A stretch of DNA of 64,000 nt from Candidatus Gastranaerophilales bacterium (GCA_900769645.1 CAAGHI010000017.1:10262-74261); one strand, 5' to 3'. Counted from the stretch's first letter, positions 41,344-50,488 are shown. Notes: generated by a model from the letters alone, not told the origin. Numbers and translations are program-made.

Positions 41344-41991
41344 ATGAAATTTATAAATGCATTTAACGAAATATTTCCAACCGATACGCCCAATCCATCT
41401 CATCTCAAACTTTTAAGCCCTACGCATACGAGAGAAGAAGTCGTTTATCGTCGAAATGGCATCTCTATTGATAAAATTATTGAAGTTGATGTCGTGACCG
41501 GCATGCGTGTAAAAACTACTCATTATGATTATTTTGATGACAAAAAAGTGCGCTCTATTGATGAGTACGATAGAGAAACGGGCGCAAAACTTCAAACAAT
41601 TAACTATGTATTGTACAAATCAATTGATGAGTATGACGTTATTTCGGGCAAAAAACTTCGTACAATTAATTTTAGTGTTAAAGATGAAAATAAAATTTCA
41701 TCAGTTCAGGAATATGATATTACGACCGGCAAGATTATAAAGATTTTTATCTACAAGCGAGATGGCAAGACTGTTAGCGTTATTAAAGAAATCGATCCTG
41801 AAACCGGTAAAATTACAAGTACAGTAAATAAAACTCAACCTGAAATGTCCGCAAATGTTGCGCCTATTAGGGTTATCGAAAAAATTGACAATAAAATTGA
41901 AAAAATGCACAACAAAAAAGAAGATATCTCAACACTTCTCGATAATTTGTATCGTAAAAAAATGAGATTTGACAGCATTATTAAGGATTAA
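41344..41991 (+). CDS. Hypothetical protein with (I/V)xEYDxxTGK repeats (DUF2963-like)
   Basis: A 215-residue protein with five imperfect ~25-residue repeats: KIIEVDVVTGMRVKTTHYD, SIDEYDRETGAKLQTINY, SIDEYDVISGKKLRTINF, SVQEYDITTGKIIKIFIY, VIKEIDPETGKITSTV. This beta-hairpin repeat resembles DUF2963 units of phytoplasma proteins and YD repeats. The N-terminus (MKFINAFNEIFPTDTPN) has no signal peptide; the C-terminus is a basic coiled helix. TAGGAG precedes the ATG. The repeats suggest a beta-strand scaffold; the role is unknown. Confidence 0.65.
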   Translation: MKFINAFNEIFPTDTPNPSHLKLLSPTHTREEVVYRRNGISIDKIIEVDVVTGMRVKTTHYDYFDDKKVRSIDEYDRETGAKLQTINYVLYKSIDEYDVISGKKLRTINFSVKDENKISSVQEYDITTGKIIKIFIYKRDGKTVSVIKEIDPETGKITSTVNKTQPEMSANVAPIRVIEKIDNKIEKMHNKKEDISTLLDNLYRKKMRFDSIIKD

Positions 41992-42025
41992 AATCTGACT
42001 TAACACTTCTGCAAAGCTTGGATAT

Positions 42026-42739
42026 CTATGCTTCTTCGTCCTCTAAAACTTCTCTAATATATCTTGCAGGGTTGTCAATTAAGTATTGAAGTTCTCCAGG
42101 GTCTTTGATATAGCCGTATTCGTAGTTTTCGCCTTCATAGATAAACGAAACTGTTCCGTAGTCCAAAATTCTTCCCATTGTAGTTTGTGACAAGTCCAAC
42201 ATATCGATTTTTTTCAACGGAATATCGATTTCTACAGGGTTTAGAACCCCCATTTTTATGTGCGCAAATTTTGTTGTGACAACAATTTTGTCAGAATTAA
42301 ATCTTAAAATCGGGTAAATAATTGGTGCAAGTAACAAGAATACAACAACCCAGCTTAACGGGCTATGAGTATTTAGGAAAATGAACCAAAAATAAATAAA
42401 AAATACAGGAGTCAAGCAAATTGGCCAGAACAGTGCCATAACGTGCTTTTTGATATCATAAAGCACGAGTTCTTCCCCATCTGCATAAGGAAGTTTTTCT
42501 TCTTCTTTTTTCTCTGCCAAATTTGTTTGTGGTTGATCGTAGTGATGAACCACAAATTCATCTTGGTTGTGTTGTAGAGGTTGGTAAGGTTGTCTGTAAT
42601 CCTCAATATAACTTGCAGTGTTTTCAGTTGTTTGCGGAACTTCGTTTTCTTGTTTTTGCTCAAAATTTAAGCCTGAACCGCAATATCTGCAAAAATTATC
42701 GTTATCTTTTACCGGTTTTCCACAATTTGGACAGAACAT
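42026..42739 (-). CDS. Zinc-ribbon plus membrane PH-like (bPH) domain protein
   Basis: A 237-residue protein. It begins with a zinc ribbon (MFCPNCGKPVKDNDNFCRYCG, two CxxC pairs), then a Gln/Glu/Pro-rich linker (~25-90). Two membrane spans follow at ~105-150 (VMALFWPICLTPVFFIYFWFIFL, WVVVFLLLAPIIYPIL), then a bacterial PH-like domain (~155-230, IVVTTKFAHIKMGVLNP ... IPLKKIDMLDLSQT ... YGTVSFIY). Such YdbT/bPH proteins sit in the inner membrane. AAAGGAG precedes the ATG. It is divergent from bioB. The function is unknown, but the architecture is a known one. Confidence 0.8.
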   Translation of the reverse strand: MFCPNCGKPVKDNDNFCRYCGSGLNFEQKQENEVPQTTENTASYIEDYRQPYQPLQHNQDEFVVHHYDQPQTNLAEKKEEEKLPYADGEELVLYDIKKHVMALFWPICLTPVFFIYFWFIFLNTHSPLSWVVVFLLLAPIIYPILRFNSDKIVVTTKFAHIKMGVLNPVEIDIPLKKIDMLDLSQTTMGRILDYGTVSFIYEGENYEYGYIKDPGELQYLIDNPARYIREVLEDEEA

Positions 42740-42775
42740 GTTTTACTCCTTTGTGACCCGATTTTAGCATAGGAT

Positions 42776-42804
42776 TTGACATTAGTCAATTACAGGTTTA
42801 TAAT
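42776..42804 (+). promoter_or_regulatory. Consensus promoter of bioB
   Basis: TTGACA at 42776-42781, exactly 17 bases, TATAAT at 42799-42804: both hexamers and spacing are perfect. I see no BirA-type operator here. Confidence 0.8.
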
Positions 42805-42834
42805 TGAGCGCTAAATATTTTCAGAGGAATTAAG

Positions 42835-43746
42835 ATGATTGATAAGCAAGAACTTTTAAGATTATATAATTTGGATTTGGAAGAACTTTTGAAGATTTCT
42901 TCACAATATATAAAAAATGAAGTGGAATTTTGTTCCCTAATTAATGCAAGAAATGGTAAGTGTTCACAGGATTGCAAATATTGTGCTCAAAGTGCGCATT
43001 ATTGCACACACATTGAGTCTTATCCGCTTGTTGAAATAGAAAAAGTTCGCAAAGCTGCGTTGGAATCAAAGTCAAATCATGTTTCAAGATTTGCAATTGT
43101 AACTTCGGGCAAAACTCCTGATGAGAGTGACTTTGACAAGATGTTAGAAATGATTGGTGAAATTAACAAAATTGATGGACTTAGAAGTTGTGCATCAATC
43201 GGAATTTTGACAGATGAGCAGGCAAAAAGACTTGCAGAAGCCGGATTAAAGAGATTTCACCATAACATTAATACGTCAGAATCATATTATCCGGAAATTT
43301 GTACAACTCACACTTGGCGTGACAGATACAACACTTGCAAACTTATTAAAAAATATGGCATGGAACTTTGCTGTGGTGTAATTTTGGGAATGGGTGAAAG
43401 TGTTGAACAGAGAATTGAAATGGCGCTTGAACTTGCAGATATTCAACCGGATTCAATTCCTATCAATATTTTAATGCCAATTCCGGAAACTCCGTTTGAA
43501 AATTACGGTGACAAAATCGATGAGGAAAACGTTTTGAGAACTTTGGCTGTGTTCAAAATTGCAAATCCAAATTCTGTATTGCGTTTTTGCGGTGGTAGAA
43601 TGCGTTTGTCAGAAGAAAATCAAAGAAAAGCCCTTAATACTTGTGTAGAAGGGATTATGGTCGGAAACTATCTTACAACAATTGGTAAAGCGCCGGAAGA
43701 AGATATTAAAACAATGCATGAACTCGGCAAAACTATAAAAAAATAA
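42835..43746 (+). CDS. bioB: Biotin synthase BioB
   Basis: BioB is a radical-SAM enzyme that inserts sulfur into dethiobiotin. The 303-residue protein has the SAM cluster motif C43-x3-C47-x2-C50 (KCSQDCKYCAQS), the second-cluster ligands (a Cys in CASIGIL, a Cys in ELCCGVILGMGE and Arg in RFCGGR), and HHNINTSESYY with TTHTWRDR. All match active BioB. It stands alone with its own strong promoter; no other biotin gene is in the window, so the pathway may be scattered or incomplete. Confidence 0.95.
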   Translation: MIDKQELLRLYNLDLEELLKISSQYIKNEVEFCSLINARNGKCSQDCKYCAQSAHYCTHIESYPLVEIEKVRKAALESKSNHVSRFAIVTSGKTPDESDFDKMLEMIGEINKIDGLRSCASIGILTDEQAKRLAEAGLKRFHHNINTSESYYPEICTTHTWRDRYNTCKLIKKYGMELCCGVILGMGESVEQRIEMALELADIQPDSIPINILMPIPETPFENYGDKIDEENVLRTLAVFKIANPNSVLRFCGGRMRLSEENQRKALNTCVEGIMVGNYLTTIGKAPEEDIKTMHELGKTIKK

Positions 43747-43820
43747 ATTTTGTAATCAAAACATGTACAAATAACAAAAAAATTTTTGTGCGTGTTTTGG
43801 TAATATTACTTAAAATATTA

Positions 43821-43849
43821 TTGAGGTTAAAACCTAAAAATAATATAAT
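43821..43849 (+). promoter_or_regulatory. Promoter of prs
   Basis: TTGAGG at 43821-43826, 17 bases, TATAAT at 43844-43849, 34 bases before the ATG. The spacer region includes a small GGTTAAAACC palindrome. Confidence 0.65.
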
Positions 43850-43882
43850 ATTCATGCGTTAAAAAATCGAAAGGAATACATA

Positions 43883-44896
43883 ATGGTTGCAGAAATGACT
43901 TTCCAGCAGTTAGAACGTACAATTAACCCGACTCACGATATTAAACTTTTTGCGGGACGTTCAAATACAAAACTTGCTCAGGAAATTGCAGACTACCTTG
44001 GAACATCAATTGGACCAATGGTCGTTAAGAATTTTGCCGATGGTGAAATTTATGTTCAAGTTAAGGAAAGTGTTAGAGGAGACGACGTTTTCATTATTCA
44101 ACCGTTGTGCAATCCTGTAAACGAAAATTTGATGGAATTGTTGATTATTATTGATGCATTTAAACGTGCAAGTGCAAAAACAATCACTGCCGTAATTCCA
44201 TACTACGGCTATGCAAGACAAGACAGAAAAACATCTGGTAGAGAAGCTATCACAGCTAAACTTGTTGCAGACTTGTTGACAACTGCCGGCGCTGACAGAA
44301 TTCTTGCAATGGATTTGCACACAGGTCAAATTCAAGGATTTTTCAATATCTTGGTTGATCACGTTTTTGCAACTTCAATTTTGACAAATTATATTAAAAG
44401 TTTGAATATGAATCCTGATGATATGGTTGCAGTTAGCCCTGATACAGGCGGAGTTCAAAGAACAAGACATTTTGCAAAATCAATCGGTTGTCCGCTTGCA
44501 ATCATCGACAAACGTCGTGACAAACACAATGAAGCTATTGCATCTCACGTAATCGGTGATGTTAAAGACAAGATTTGTGTAATGTTTGACGATATTATTG
44601 ACACTGCAGGAACAATTTGTGAGGCAGCGAAACTTTTGAAACGTGAAGGTGCAAAAGATGTTTATGTTTGCGCAGTTCACCCTGTTTTCTCAGGTCCGGC
44701 AATTGAAAGATTGACAAATGCTCCTATCAAGGAATGTATCGTAACAAATACAATTCCTTTGGATATGGACAAAATGCCTGAAAAAATTAAACAACTTTCT
44801 GTTGCTCCACTTTTGGGAACAGCAATTGCAAGAATTCATGATGATGAATCCGTAAGTTCGTTGTTTGGGTTTGAAAAAGAAATGCAAGTGCAGTAG
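43883..44896 (+). CDS. prs: Ribose-phosphate pyrophosphokinase Prs
   Basis: Prs makes PRPP from ribose-5-phosphate and ATP, feeding purine, pyrimidine, His, Trp and NAD synthesis. The 337-residue protein has FADGEIYVQVKESVRGDDVFIIQP (span), YYGYARQDRKTSGREAITAK (ATP site), the DLHTGQIQGFF motif, and the PRPP-binding DDIIDTAGTICEA. The N-terminus MVAEMTFQQLERTINPTHD is about 12 residues longer than typical. Ribosome site AAAGGAATAC. It is a single gene with its own promoter and looks fully active. Confidence 0.96.
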   Translation: MVAEMTFQQLERTINPTHDIKLFAGRSNTKLAQEIADYLGTSIGPMVVKNFADGEIYVQVKESVRGDDVFIIQPLCNPVNENLMELLIIIDAFKRASAKTITAVIPYYGYARQDRKTSGREAITAKLVADLLTTAGADRILAMDLHTGQIQGFFNILVDHVFATSILTNYIKSLNMNPDDMVAVSPDTGGVQRTRHFAKSIGCPLAIIDKRRDKHNEAIASHVIGDVKDKICVMFDDIIDTAGTICEAAKLLKREGAKDVYVCAVHPVFSGPAIERLTNAPIKECIVTNTIPLDMDKMPEKIKQLSVAPLLGTAIARIHDDESVSSLFGFEKEMQVQ

Positions 44897-44897
44897 C

Positions 44898-45056
44898 AAT
44901 TTGCAGCTAAACAGCTAGAGTTTTAGATGCCAAGAGGAAAGATGCATAGTCGGTTACGGAAGCATATGCTATTAGTCGTCATTGCGAGACGGAACGATTA
45001 GTGTAGTCGTGGCAATCCAGCAAAGTAGGTTGGGGTTTCTACCCCAACATCATGAG
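44898..45056. repeat. Repeat region with array, ATTGCGAGAC segment and REP-like palindrome
   Basis: It starts with CAGCTAAACAGCTAG and AGATGCCAAGAGGAAAGATG (8-bp period), then GTCGGTTACGG. A GTCATTGCGAGACGGAACGA segment near 44976, of a type found in many bacterial genomes, follows, then GTAGGTTGGGG...CCCCAAC at 45026-45053. Confidence 0.7.
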
Positions 45057-45072
45057 TTATGCAAGATGACAA

Positions 45073-45912
45073 TTACTTGTTGTAGCGACCATAGCAGACT
45101 CTGTCAATTCCTGCTAAATCTTTTATTATCTTAATTTCCGCAAATCCATATTTTTCCATAATATTTTTTACATCGGCAGACTGTCCAATTCCGAGTTCAA
45201 ATAGTAAATATCCGCCTTTGTTCAAGATTTTTGGTGCGCCTTGTGAAATTTTTTCGTAAAACTCTAAGCCTTTTTCATCTTTTGTGAAAAGTGCCAATTC
45301 AGGGTCAAATTTGACTTCTGTTTGAATTCCTTCTTTTTCATTTGGTGGAATATAAGGTGGGTTTGAGATAATTATATCAAAACTTTCGCCATCTTTGACG
45401 TTAGAAAAAATATCTGATTTTCTAAAAATCGCTTTGTTGAACAGATTTAATCTTGAAGCGTTGTCGAGAGCTGTATTCAAGGCACCTGATGAGATATCAA
45501 GCCCGATAATCTGACAATCCGTGTGTTTTGCGACCATGCAAGCGATACAGCCGGAGCCTGTTCCGACATCAAGTGCCATTTTGAAACTATTCGTATTGAT
45601 TAAGTCAATTGCCTTTCTGACAAGGATTTCAGTCTCATCACGAGGAATTAAAACAGAAGGGTTTACGATGAATTTTTCACCCATAAAATCGGCAAATCCG
45701 ATTATGTGCTGGATAGGTTGGTGAGTTTTTGCTCGAAGTTCTGCTTTTTCTTTGACTAATTCAACCTTTTCGGCAGTTAATTTGTTGCCCATTATGATGT
45801 CTTTTGCGCCATAATTTGCGAAGTGTTCCAAAAGCATTTTTACTTCTACATTTGCTTCATTCGGTTCAATTCCGCTGTCTGTCAATATTTTTACAATTTC
45901 TTGAATGCTCAT
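45073..45912 (-). CDS. prmC: Release factor glutamine methyltransferase PrmC
   Basis: PrmC (HemK) methylates the GGQ glutamine of peptide release factors with SAM. The protein from the ATG at 45912 has ~279 residues. An N-terminal helical domain contacts the release factor (LIPRDETEILVRKAI nearby). The SAM fold has VGTGSGCIA, LDISSGAL and the catalytic ISNPPYIPP. The start at 45912 is chosen for its AGGAAGAATAA leader and because 25 upstream residues overlap the preceding gene. The upstream gene's stop lies one base before this start, so the two are translationally coupled. Confidence 0.94.
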   Translation of the reverse strand: MSIQEIVKILTDSGIEPNEANVEVKMLLEHFANYGAKDIIMGNKLTAEKVELVKEKAELRAKTHQPIQHIIGFADFMGEKFIVNPSVLIPRDETEILVRKAIDLINTNSFKMALDVGTGSGCIACMVAKHTDCQIIGLDISSGALNTALDNASRLNLFNKAIFRKSDIFSNVKDGESFDIIISNPPYIPPNEKEGIQTEVKFDPELALFTKDEKGLEFYEKISQGAPKILNKGGYLLFELGIGQSADVKNIMEKYGFAEIKIIKDLAGIDRVCYGRYNK

Positions 45913-45913
45913 T

Positions 45914-46429
45914 TTATTCTTCCTCAAAATCCTCATCAAAGGCTGATTTTGGCGAATGCTCTTTAATAATTTTGTCAATTTCGTCACGTGCCTGCAATTT
46001 TGATGTAAGTTCTTGTTTGTCCAAATTGTAGGTTTTGCAAAGTTTTTCGTAATAATAAACTTGTTTTTTAGTTGGTGGTTCTTTGGACATTTTTACTTCA
46101 CGCAAAAAAGCTCGTTTGCGTTTTTCATACTCTTTTTGCGCCTGAATAATAGGTTCTTGTTTTTTCTTGTAATCGTAGTATTTTCGGCACTCTTTGAGAT
46201 ATAGGGTCGTTTCTTTTAGAAAATTATCGTTGTCGAGATAATCTTCTAAAAACTCAAAATGTGGATTGCCGATTTCGAGGTAATACCTTTCATCTTCCAA
46301 AAATTTATCCAAAATATCATCAACCGAAAGCTCAGACGACTTTTTCACCAACGCACGAAGAAAGTTGCATAGTGCCGACTTCTGGTTCTTAGTCATGTCG
46401 AGATAAATCTGGTTTTTAATCTGATACAT
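45914..46429 (-). CDS. Hypothetical helical protein upstream of prmC
   Basis: A charged, mostly helical protein (~171 residues from the ATG at 46429; a 187-residue frame from 46477 and one from 46396 are possible, none with a clear ribosome site). It contains Glu/Tyr-rich helices (LKECRKYYDYKKKQEPIIQAQ), a short PPTKKQVYYYEKLCKTYNLD segment like the small helix-turn repeats that follow nucleic-acid binding domains, and an acidic end (FDEDFEEE). It has no signal peptide. It is tightly coupled to prmC (one-base gap), hinting at a link to translation; no function is assigned. Confidence 0.6.
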   Translation of the reverse strand: MYQIKNQIYLDMTKNQKSALCNFLRALVKKSSELSVDDILDKFLEDERYYLEIGNPHFEFLEDYLDNDNFLKETTLYLKECRKYYDYKKKQEPIIQAQKEYEKRKRAFLREVKMSKEPPTKKQVYYYEKLCKTYNLDKQELTSKLQARDEIDKIIKEHSPKSAFDEDFEEE

Positions 46430-46513
46430 GCCAATTATCGTAGTAAAAAAATAGCCATGAATCAAGATATTATGCAAAATAGATGTAAAATCTTAGCGGT
46501 TTCTGCAGGATTT

Positions 46514-47206
46514 TTACAAATCCTCAAACCCTGGGGAAGTTGATGGAAGGTTTTTGTAGCCGGCGTTAGACATTACGGTTTTCTTTATGTATTTGTTCGA
46601 ATAACCGCCACGCTCAAACAGCTTTTTCAATTGATTTTCCCTTACAACAAGTGGGTGCAACTCATCGTTACTTTCAGGATAAAGTTTTACAATTTCGTAC
46701 CAAACAGAGGCTTCCATCGTCCACGCATAAGTTTCTTCTGCAAGCGAATTGTACTCATCTTGGTGAAGTGCCTCGTGCGACAATAGTGCTGAAAGTGCCC
46801 CTGGAGGTGCGTCTTTGTGGCGTGGGTTTATGTAAATATACAATTGTTTATTCTTTTTCCAACCCAAAGCGTCAAAGTTTGCGTAATCAGGATTGATTGT
46901 TCCCAAGTCTTTAAACTCAATTTTTACGGGACGTCCGGACAAATTATTCCCCAAAATTGCGTTACGAGAAAACTCTCCATTCGTTCCCTTCAACATATCT
47001 AACGCAACGTACAAAACTTCGTCCTTTCCGACATCTTTGTACATCGGTGTAATCTGTTTTACGTAGTTATACGTGTATTTTGCAGGATACGTTTTGGGCA
47101 TTTCAATCAATTCTTGCGAATTCTTTTTTGCCGCAAATGATGGCGCTTGCATAATTATTGCAAGTCCTGCAACTAATAAAATCTTTTTTATACTTTTACT
47201 ATCCAC
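46514..47206 (-). CDS. Exported putative metallopeptidase (HEALH)
   Basis: A 230-residue protein with a signal peptide (~1-26, IKKILLVAGLAIIMQAPSFA). The motif LLSHEALHQDEYNSLAEETYAW (span) carries HExxH (His144, Glu145, His148) with a following Glu as a likely third zinc ligand, so it looks like a gluzincin-type peptidase in the periplasm. The start codon is GTG at 47206, preceded by AGGAGAGAG. Length and motif fit no named family that I can assign. It lies between the prmC unit and the TPR gene on the same strand. Confidence 0.65.
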   Translation of the reverse strand: MDSKSIKKILLVAGLAIIMQAPSFAAKKNSQELIEMPKTYPAKYTYNYVKQITPMYKDVGKDEVLYVALDMLKGTNGEFSRNAILGNNLSGRPVKIEFKDLGTINPDYANFDALGWKKNKQLYIYINPRHKDAPPGALSALLSHEALHQDEYNSLAEETYAWTMEASVWYEIVKLYPESNDELHPLVVRENQLKKLFERGGYSNKYIKKTVMSNAGYKNLPSTSPGFEDL

Positions 47207-47290
47207 TAATCTCTCTCCTATAATATTTTAAAACTACTCTTGTAGTAGGTAATAATATTATAATTATCTTATTTTAGACGTCAAATTTTT

Positions 47291-48865
47291 TTAAGAATTT
47301 TTTCTGTTTAAAGTTGCCAATTCTTTATACAAAATCTTGTATTCTGTATTGTTATCAATGCTTTCAGCCTCTTTAATATATTCAAGCGCCGATTTAAAAT
47401 CTTCCTTCGCTTTATAAATTTCAGCCATTTTAGCATAATACTCAGGATTGTTGATGTCGTACATAATCGCACGTTTCATGCACTCAATAGCCTCATCGTA
47501 ATCTTTTTCTTCAAGTCGAACAACTGCCAAATAATAATATCCGGCAGCATAATTCATATCAAGTGAAATTGCTCTCTGTGCAAAGTCTTTTGCTGTTTGA
47601 AAATCTTCATTTTTTACAGCTGCTTTTGCCCCGATTGCATAAGCCGAAATATAATTTTCATTTTCTGCAAGAATTTTTTCCACAAGCGCCAAAGCGTCAT
47701 CAAATTTTTTCTCAGAAATATAAATTTCTGCAAGACTGCACTTGTAATTAAGGCTATCAGGATTTCTCTCAATCACTTTATTAATCATAGTTTCAGCCTT
47801 TTCAAACATCGAAAGTTCTCGATAAACATCGGCAAGCGAAACGAGTGTAAAATTATCGTCATGTCCATTTTTCAAGTTGGTTTCAAGCTCGCTTTGTGCA
47901 CCTAAAAAATCCTTCTTTTCGAGTTTTAAAAGTGCGTTCAAAACATGCGCAAGTCCATATTCTGCGTCGTGTTCCAAAATAAAATCGATTTCTTTTTGCG
48001 CTTTGTCAAAGTTTTTTTGTTCATAATACAAATATGCCAAAGAGTATCTGTAGCCAAGGTTTTCAGGAGCAATACAAATTGCCTGAACATAACTTTGCAC
48101 TGCCTCTTTAGTCCAGCCGTTGTAAAAATAAGCGTTACCCAAATTGTACAAATATTTGTGATTTTGTTTGTTCAAATTCGAGGCTTTTGAAAAATATTTG
48201 ATTGCCTCAATAAATTTCAAATCTTCCAGCGCAAAAAGTCCTAAATAGTTCAAAATTTCCGGATTTTCAGTGGTTTTTGGAAAAGAATTGAAAATTTCTC
48301 TTGATTTTTCAAACTCGTTTTTATCAAAATAAATTTTGCCCAAAAGCACTAGTACATCTTCGTTTTCAGAATTCATATTTAAAGCTTTTTCAAGTTTATT
48401 CTTTGCAATCTCAAAATTGCCGTTGTCATAATAAGCTTGCGCAATTTGGTATAACACGACATCGTTTACGACATCGGAATTTTCAAGTTCCTCAATTTTT
48501 TTGAAATTAGAAGTTTTGCTAGCTGTTTTTACAAGTTCAACAAGGTTTTCTGCTGTTTTTGAAATCTCAAAAATTTTTTCGGCAGTAACAAAAGCTTTTT
48601 CCTTTTCATTGGAATAGGTGTAAATTTTTTCAACCAACTTTAAAGCTTCTACGTGCTCGGAATTTTTCTGTAAAACCTTCTCCAAGTAGTGATTTGCACG
48701 TTGAAAATTGTTCAACAAAAAGTATAATTCACCAAGCTGAAAAAGAATTTCGATATTGTCGCTTTCTTGTTCTAATGCTTTGTAAAGCATCTCTATCGCT
48801 TGTTTATAGCATTTTTGTGACTTTAAATCAAAAGCTTTTTTTATGTATTCCAATGTTTCTTGCAT
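47291..48865 (-). CDS. Tetratricopeptide-repeat protein
   Basis: A 524-residue protein built almost wholly of 34-residue TPR units (about 14), for example YKQAIEMLYKALEQESDNIE, FEIAKNKLEKALNMNSENED and YDEAIECMKRAIMYDINNPEY. TPR superhelices bind protein partners. It has no signal peptide or membrane segment, so it is a cytoplasmic scaffold; the partner is unknown. It lies 10 bases downstream of the FtsB-like gene on the same strand, so it may be cotranscribed with a division-related protein. It is intact. Confidence 0.88.
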   Translation of the reverse strand: MQETLEYIKKAFDLKSQKCYKQAIEMLYKALEQESDNIEILFQLGELYFLLNNFQRANHYLEKVLQKNSEHVEALKLVEKIYTYSNEKEKAFVTAEKIFEISKTAENLVELVKTASKTSNFKKIEELENSDVVNDVVLYQIAQAYYDNGNFEIAKNKLEKALNMNSENEDVLVLLGKIYFDKNEFEKSREIFNSFPKTTENPEILNYLGLFALEDLKFIEAIKYFSKASNLNKQNHKYLYNLGNAYFYNGWTKEAVQSYVQAICIAPENLGYRYSLAYLYYEQKNFDKAQKEIDFILEHDAEYGLAHVLNALLKLEKKDFLGAQSELETNLKNGHDDNFTLVSLADVYRELSMFEKAETMINKVIERNPDSLNYKCSLAEIYISEKKFDDALALVEKILAENENYISAYAIGAKAAVKNEDFQTAKDFAQRAISLDMNYAAGYYYLAVVRLEEKDYDEAIECMKRAIMYDINNPEYYAKMAEIYKAKEDFKSALEYIKEAESIDNNTEYKILYKELATLNRKNS

Positions 48866-48875
48866 CTAAACTCCG

Positions 48876-49286
48876 TTATTTTTTCTTATTGTGTTTTTTA
48901 TTTTTATTATTGTGATGTTTGAATTTTTTCTTTGAGTTTGTTTGTGGTTGATTGTTGTTAATCAAAACCAAAACCTCGTCCTCTCCTGCCATTTTGAGGT
49001 TGTTTCTTGCAATTCCTTCAAGACTTTGGGTTGAAGAGAAAAGTTTTATGTCTTGTTTTAATTCTTGGTTTTGGTTCTCGGCATTATCACGAATTTTTGT
49101 TAAAGTAGAAATTTTTGCCCTGTAAGAAATAGTTTTGGAGATATTCAAAATTGCCCCAAAACCTATCTGGATAAGGCAAAACAAAAGTACCAAAGTAAGA
49201 AAAGAGTAATAAAAACCAGTTTTATTTTTCTTCTTTTGGGGAACTTTAACTTCTTCGGGTTGTGTATTTGTCGTTTCTTCTGCCAT
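48876..49286 (-). CDS. FtsB/DivIC-like septum formation protein with basic tail
   Basis: A ~136-residue protein with a short cytoplasmic part, one membrane span (~26-47, YYSFLTLVLLFCLIQIGFGAIL), a coiled coil (~55-90, ISTLTKIRDNAENQNQELKQDI) and the LEGIARNNLKMAGEDEVLVLI motif typical of FtsB/DivIC. These small proteins join FtsL and FtsQ in the division complex. The last ~30 residues (KKKFKHHNNKNKKHNKKK) are extremely basic and unlike ordinary FtsB. The start at 49286 has GAGAGG upstream. It precedes the TPR gene. Confidence 0.8.
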   Translation of the reverse strand: MAEETTNTQPEEVKVPQKKKNKTGFYYSFLTLVLLFCLIQIGFGAILNISKTISYRAKISTLTKIRDNAENQNQELKQDIKLFSSTQSLEGIARNNLKMAGEDEVLVLINNNQPQTNSKKKFKHHNNKNKKHNKKK

Positions 49287-49347
49287 AAAACCTCTCATCA
49301 AGATTATAAACAAAATAAGTCTTTAAGACAACAAATTTCGCATAAGT

Positions 49348-50274
49348 TTACAATTTGAATGTTGCAGAAAAATTGAGTTGAGTTTTGTTTGCTCCTGTAT
49401 CGGCGTAGTAGGTTTGTTTTGCGCCTGCTTCTAAAATCAATTTATCTTTGTCTTTTTTTCCAAACGGATTTATAGAGAATACGAGTTCTGAAGATCGCCT
49501 ATTCCTTGTTACATCAGCCTTAAACGTGTTTTTTAGCGAAATATAATTGTTCAATTTTAATTCTGGTGTGATTGAAATTGTGTTGTAGTCCTTTGCATAA
49601 GTTGTGTTTAGTGATTTTTTTACAGAAGAGCTGACGGCAAATCGACTTTTTTCATATTTTGTGAAAAGTCCGGTTTCTGTTTCAAGCATTGCGATATTGT
49701 CAACTTCGTTCCCATAAAGTGCGCCCAGTGTAAAATTCCCGATTTTGTCGGTTGCTTTTACAGAATTCGGTGCAATATAGTATTCTGAATCAGCATAGCG
49801 CTGAATACCTTTGCCTGTTGCACTATTTGCAAGGTTCAAACCTTTTGAGGCAGAAATTTTTTGAGGAGTTTTGATATTCAAAACATAGTTGTTGTCATCA
49901 TCTTTCAAGAATATTGAATTTGAATCTTCTACATATTGAGCATACCCCTTCAAAACAGTTGCCCCAAGAGCAATTGAGTTATCATCACTCTCTGCAGTTT
50001 CATCGGTTTCTTCTTGCTTCATATTGAGAATAATTTCTTCCTCAGAATTTTCATCAGTTTGCGTTGTATCATTGACGTAAACCTCATCAGTGGAGTCTTT
50101 TGAGTCGTCAGAAGATGTGGTTGAAGAAGTTTTGTCATCATCAGGAATTGAGTAAATAAAAATATTTGGCAAGGCGTTTTGAACCCCAGTTGCGGGGATC
50201 ATTTTTTTATTTGCACAAAAGCTCGGCGCCTGAAATGCAATCAATAATAAAGTTATTAGTAAAGCCTTCTTCAT
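49348..50274 (-). CDS. Hypothetical exported protein, possible outer-membrane beta-barrel
   Basis: A 308-residue protein with a signal peptide (MKKALLITLLLIAFQAPSFC...). A long acidic Ser/Thr/Asp/Glu region (~45-100) follows, then a C-terminal half of alternating beta-strands with aromatic turns (FTLGALYGNEV, LFTKYEKSRFAVSSSVKK, YISLKNTFKADV, LILEAGAKQTYYADTGANKT), ending LNFSATFKL with a final hydrophobic residue as in beta-barrels. It is probably an outer-membrane protein with an acidic periplasmic or surface linker. I recognise no family. Confidence 0.6.
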   Translation of the reverse strand: MKKALLITLLLIAFQAPSFCANKKMIPATGVQNALPNIFIYSIPDDDKTSSTTSSDDSKDSTDEVYVNDTTQTDENSEEEIILNMKQEETDETAESDDNSIALGATVLKGYAQYVEDSNSIFLKDDDNNYVLNIKTPQKISASKGLNLANSATGKGIQRYADSEYYIAPNSVKATDKIGNFTLGALYGNEVDNIAMLETETGLFTKYEKSRFAVSSSVKKSLNTTYAKDYNTISITPELKLNNYISLKNTFKADVTRNRRSSELVFSINPFGKKDKDKLILEAGAKQTYYADTGANKTQLNFSATFKL

Positions 50275-50488
50275 ACAGATATTTTATAGGTTAATTTAAT
50301 TTTAGTCAAATGTTTTTATAAGAGTGTTTTTTGAATAATTGTGTTTATCGACCCCAAAAGATTATATTAAAAGAATTCATTATGCGTTTTATTAAACCAA
50401 TTTTCTTCCTCTTTTTCGATTTCCATAAGTTCTTTTAATTTTTTTTGTTGTTGTAATTCTTTTATAGTATTATTTCCATCTATTGCTC

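Noticed and set aside
45073..45987. Longer PrmC start at 45987
   Set aside because: The extra 25 residues overlap the preceding gene and lack family similarity; 45912 has a ribosome site.
50367..50488. Short open frame (GNNTIKELQQQKKLKEL...) after the last glycosyltransferase
   Set aside because: A GGAG and ATG are present but in another frame from the open stretch, so it would need a frameshift. It could be a relic tail; not enough to list as a gene.
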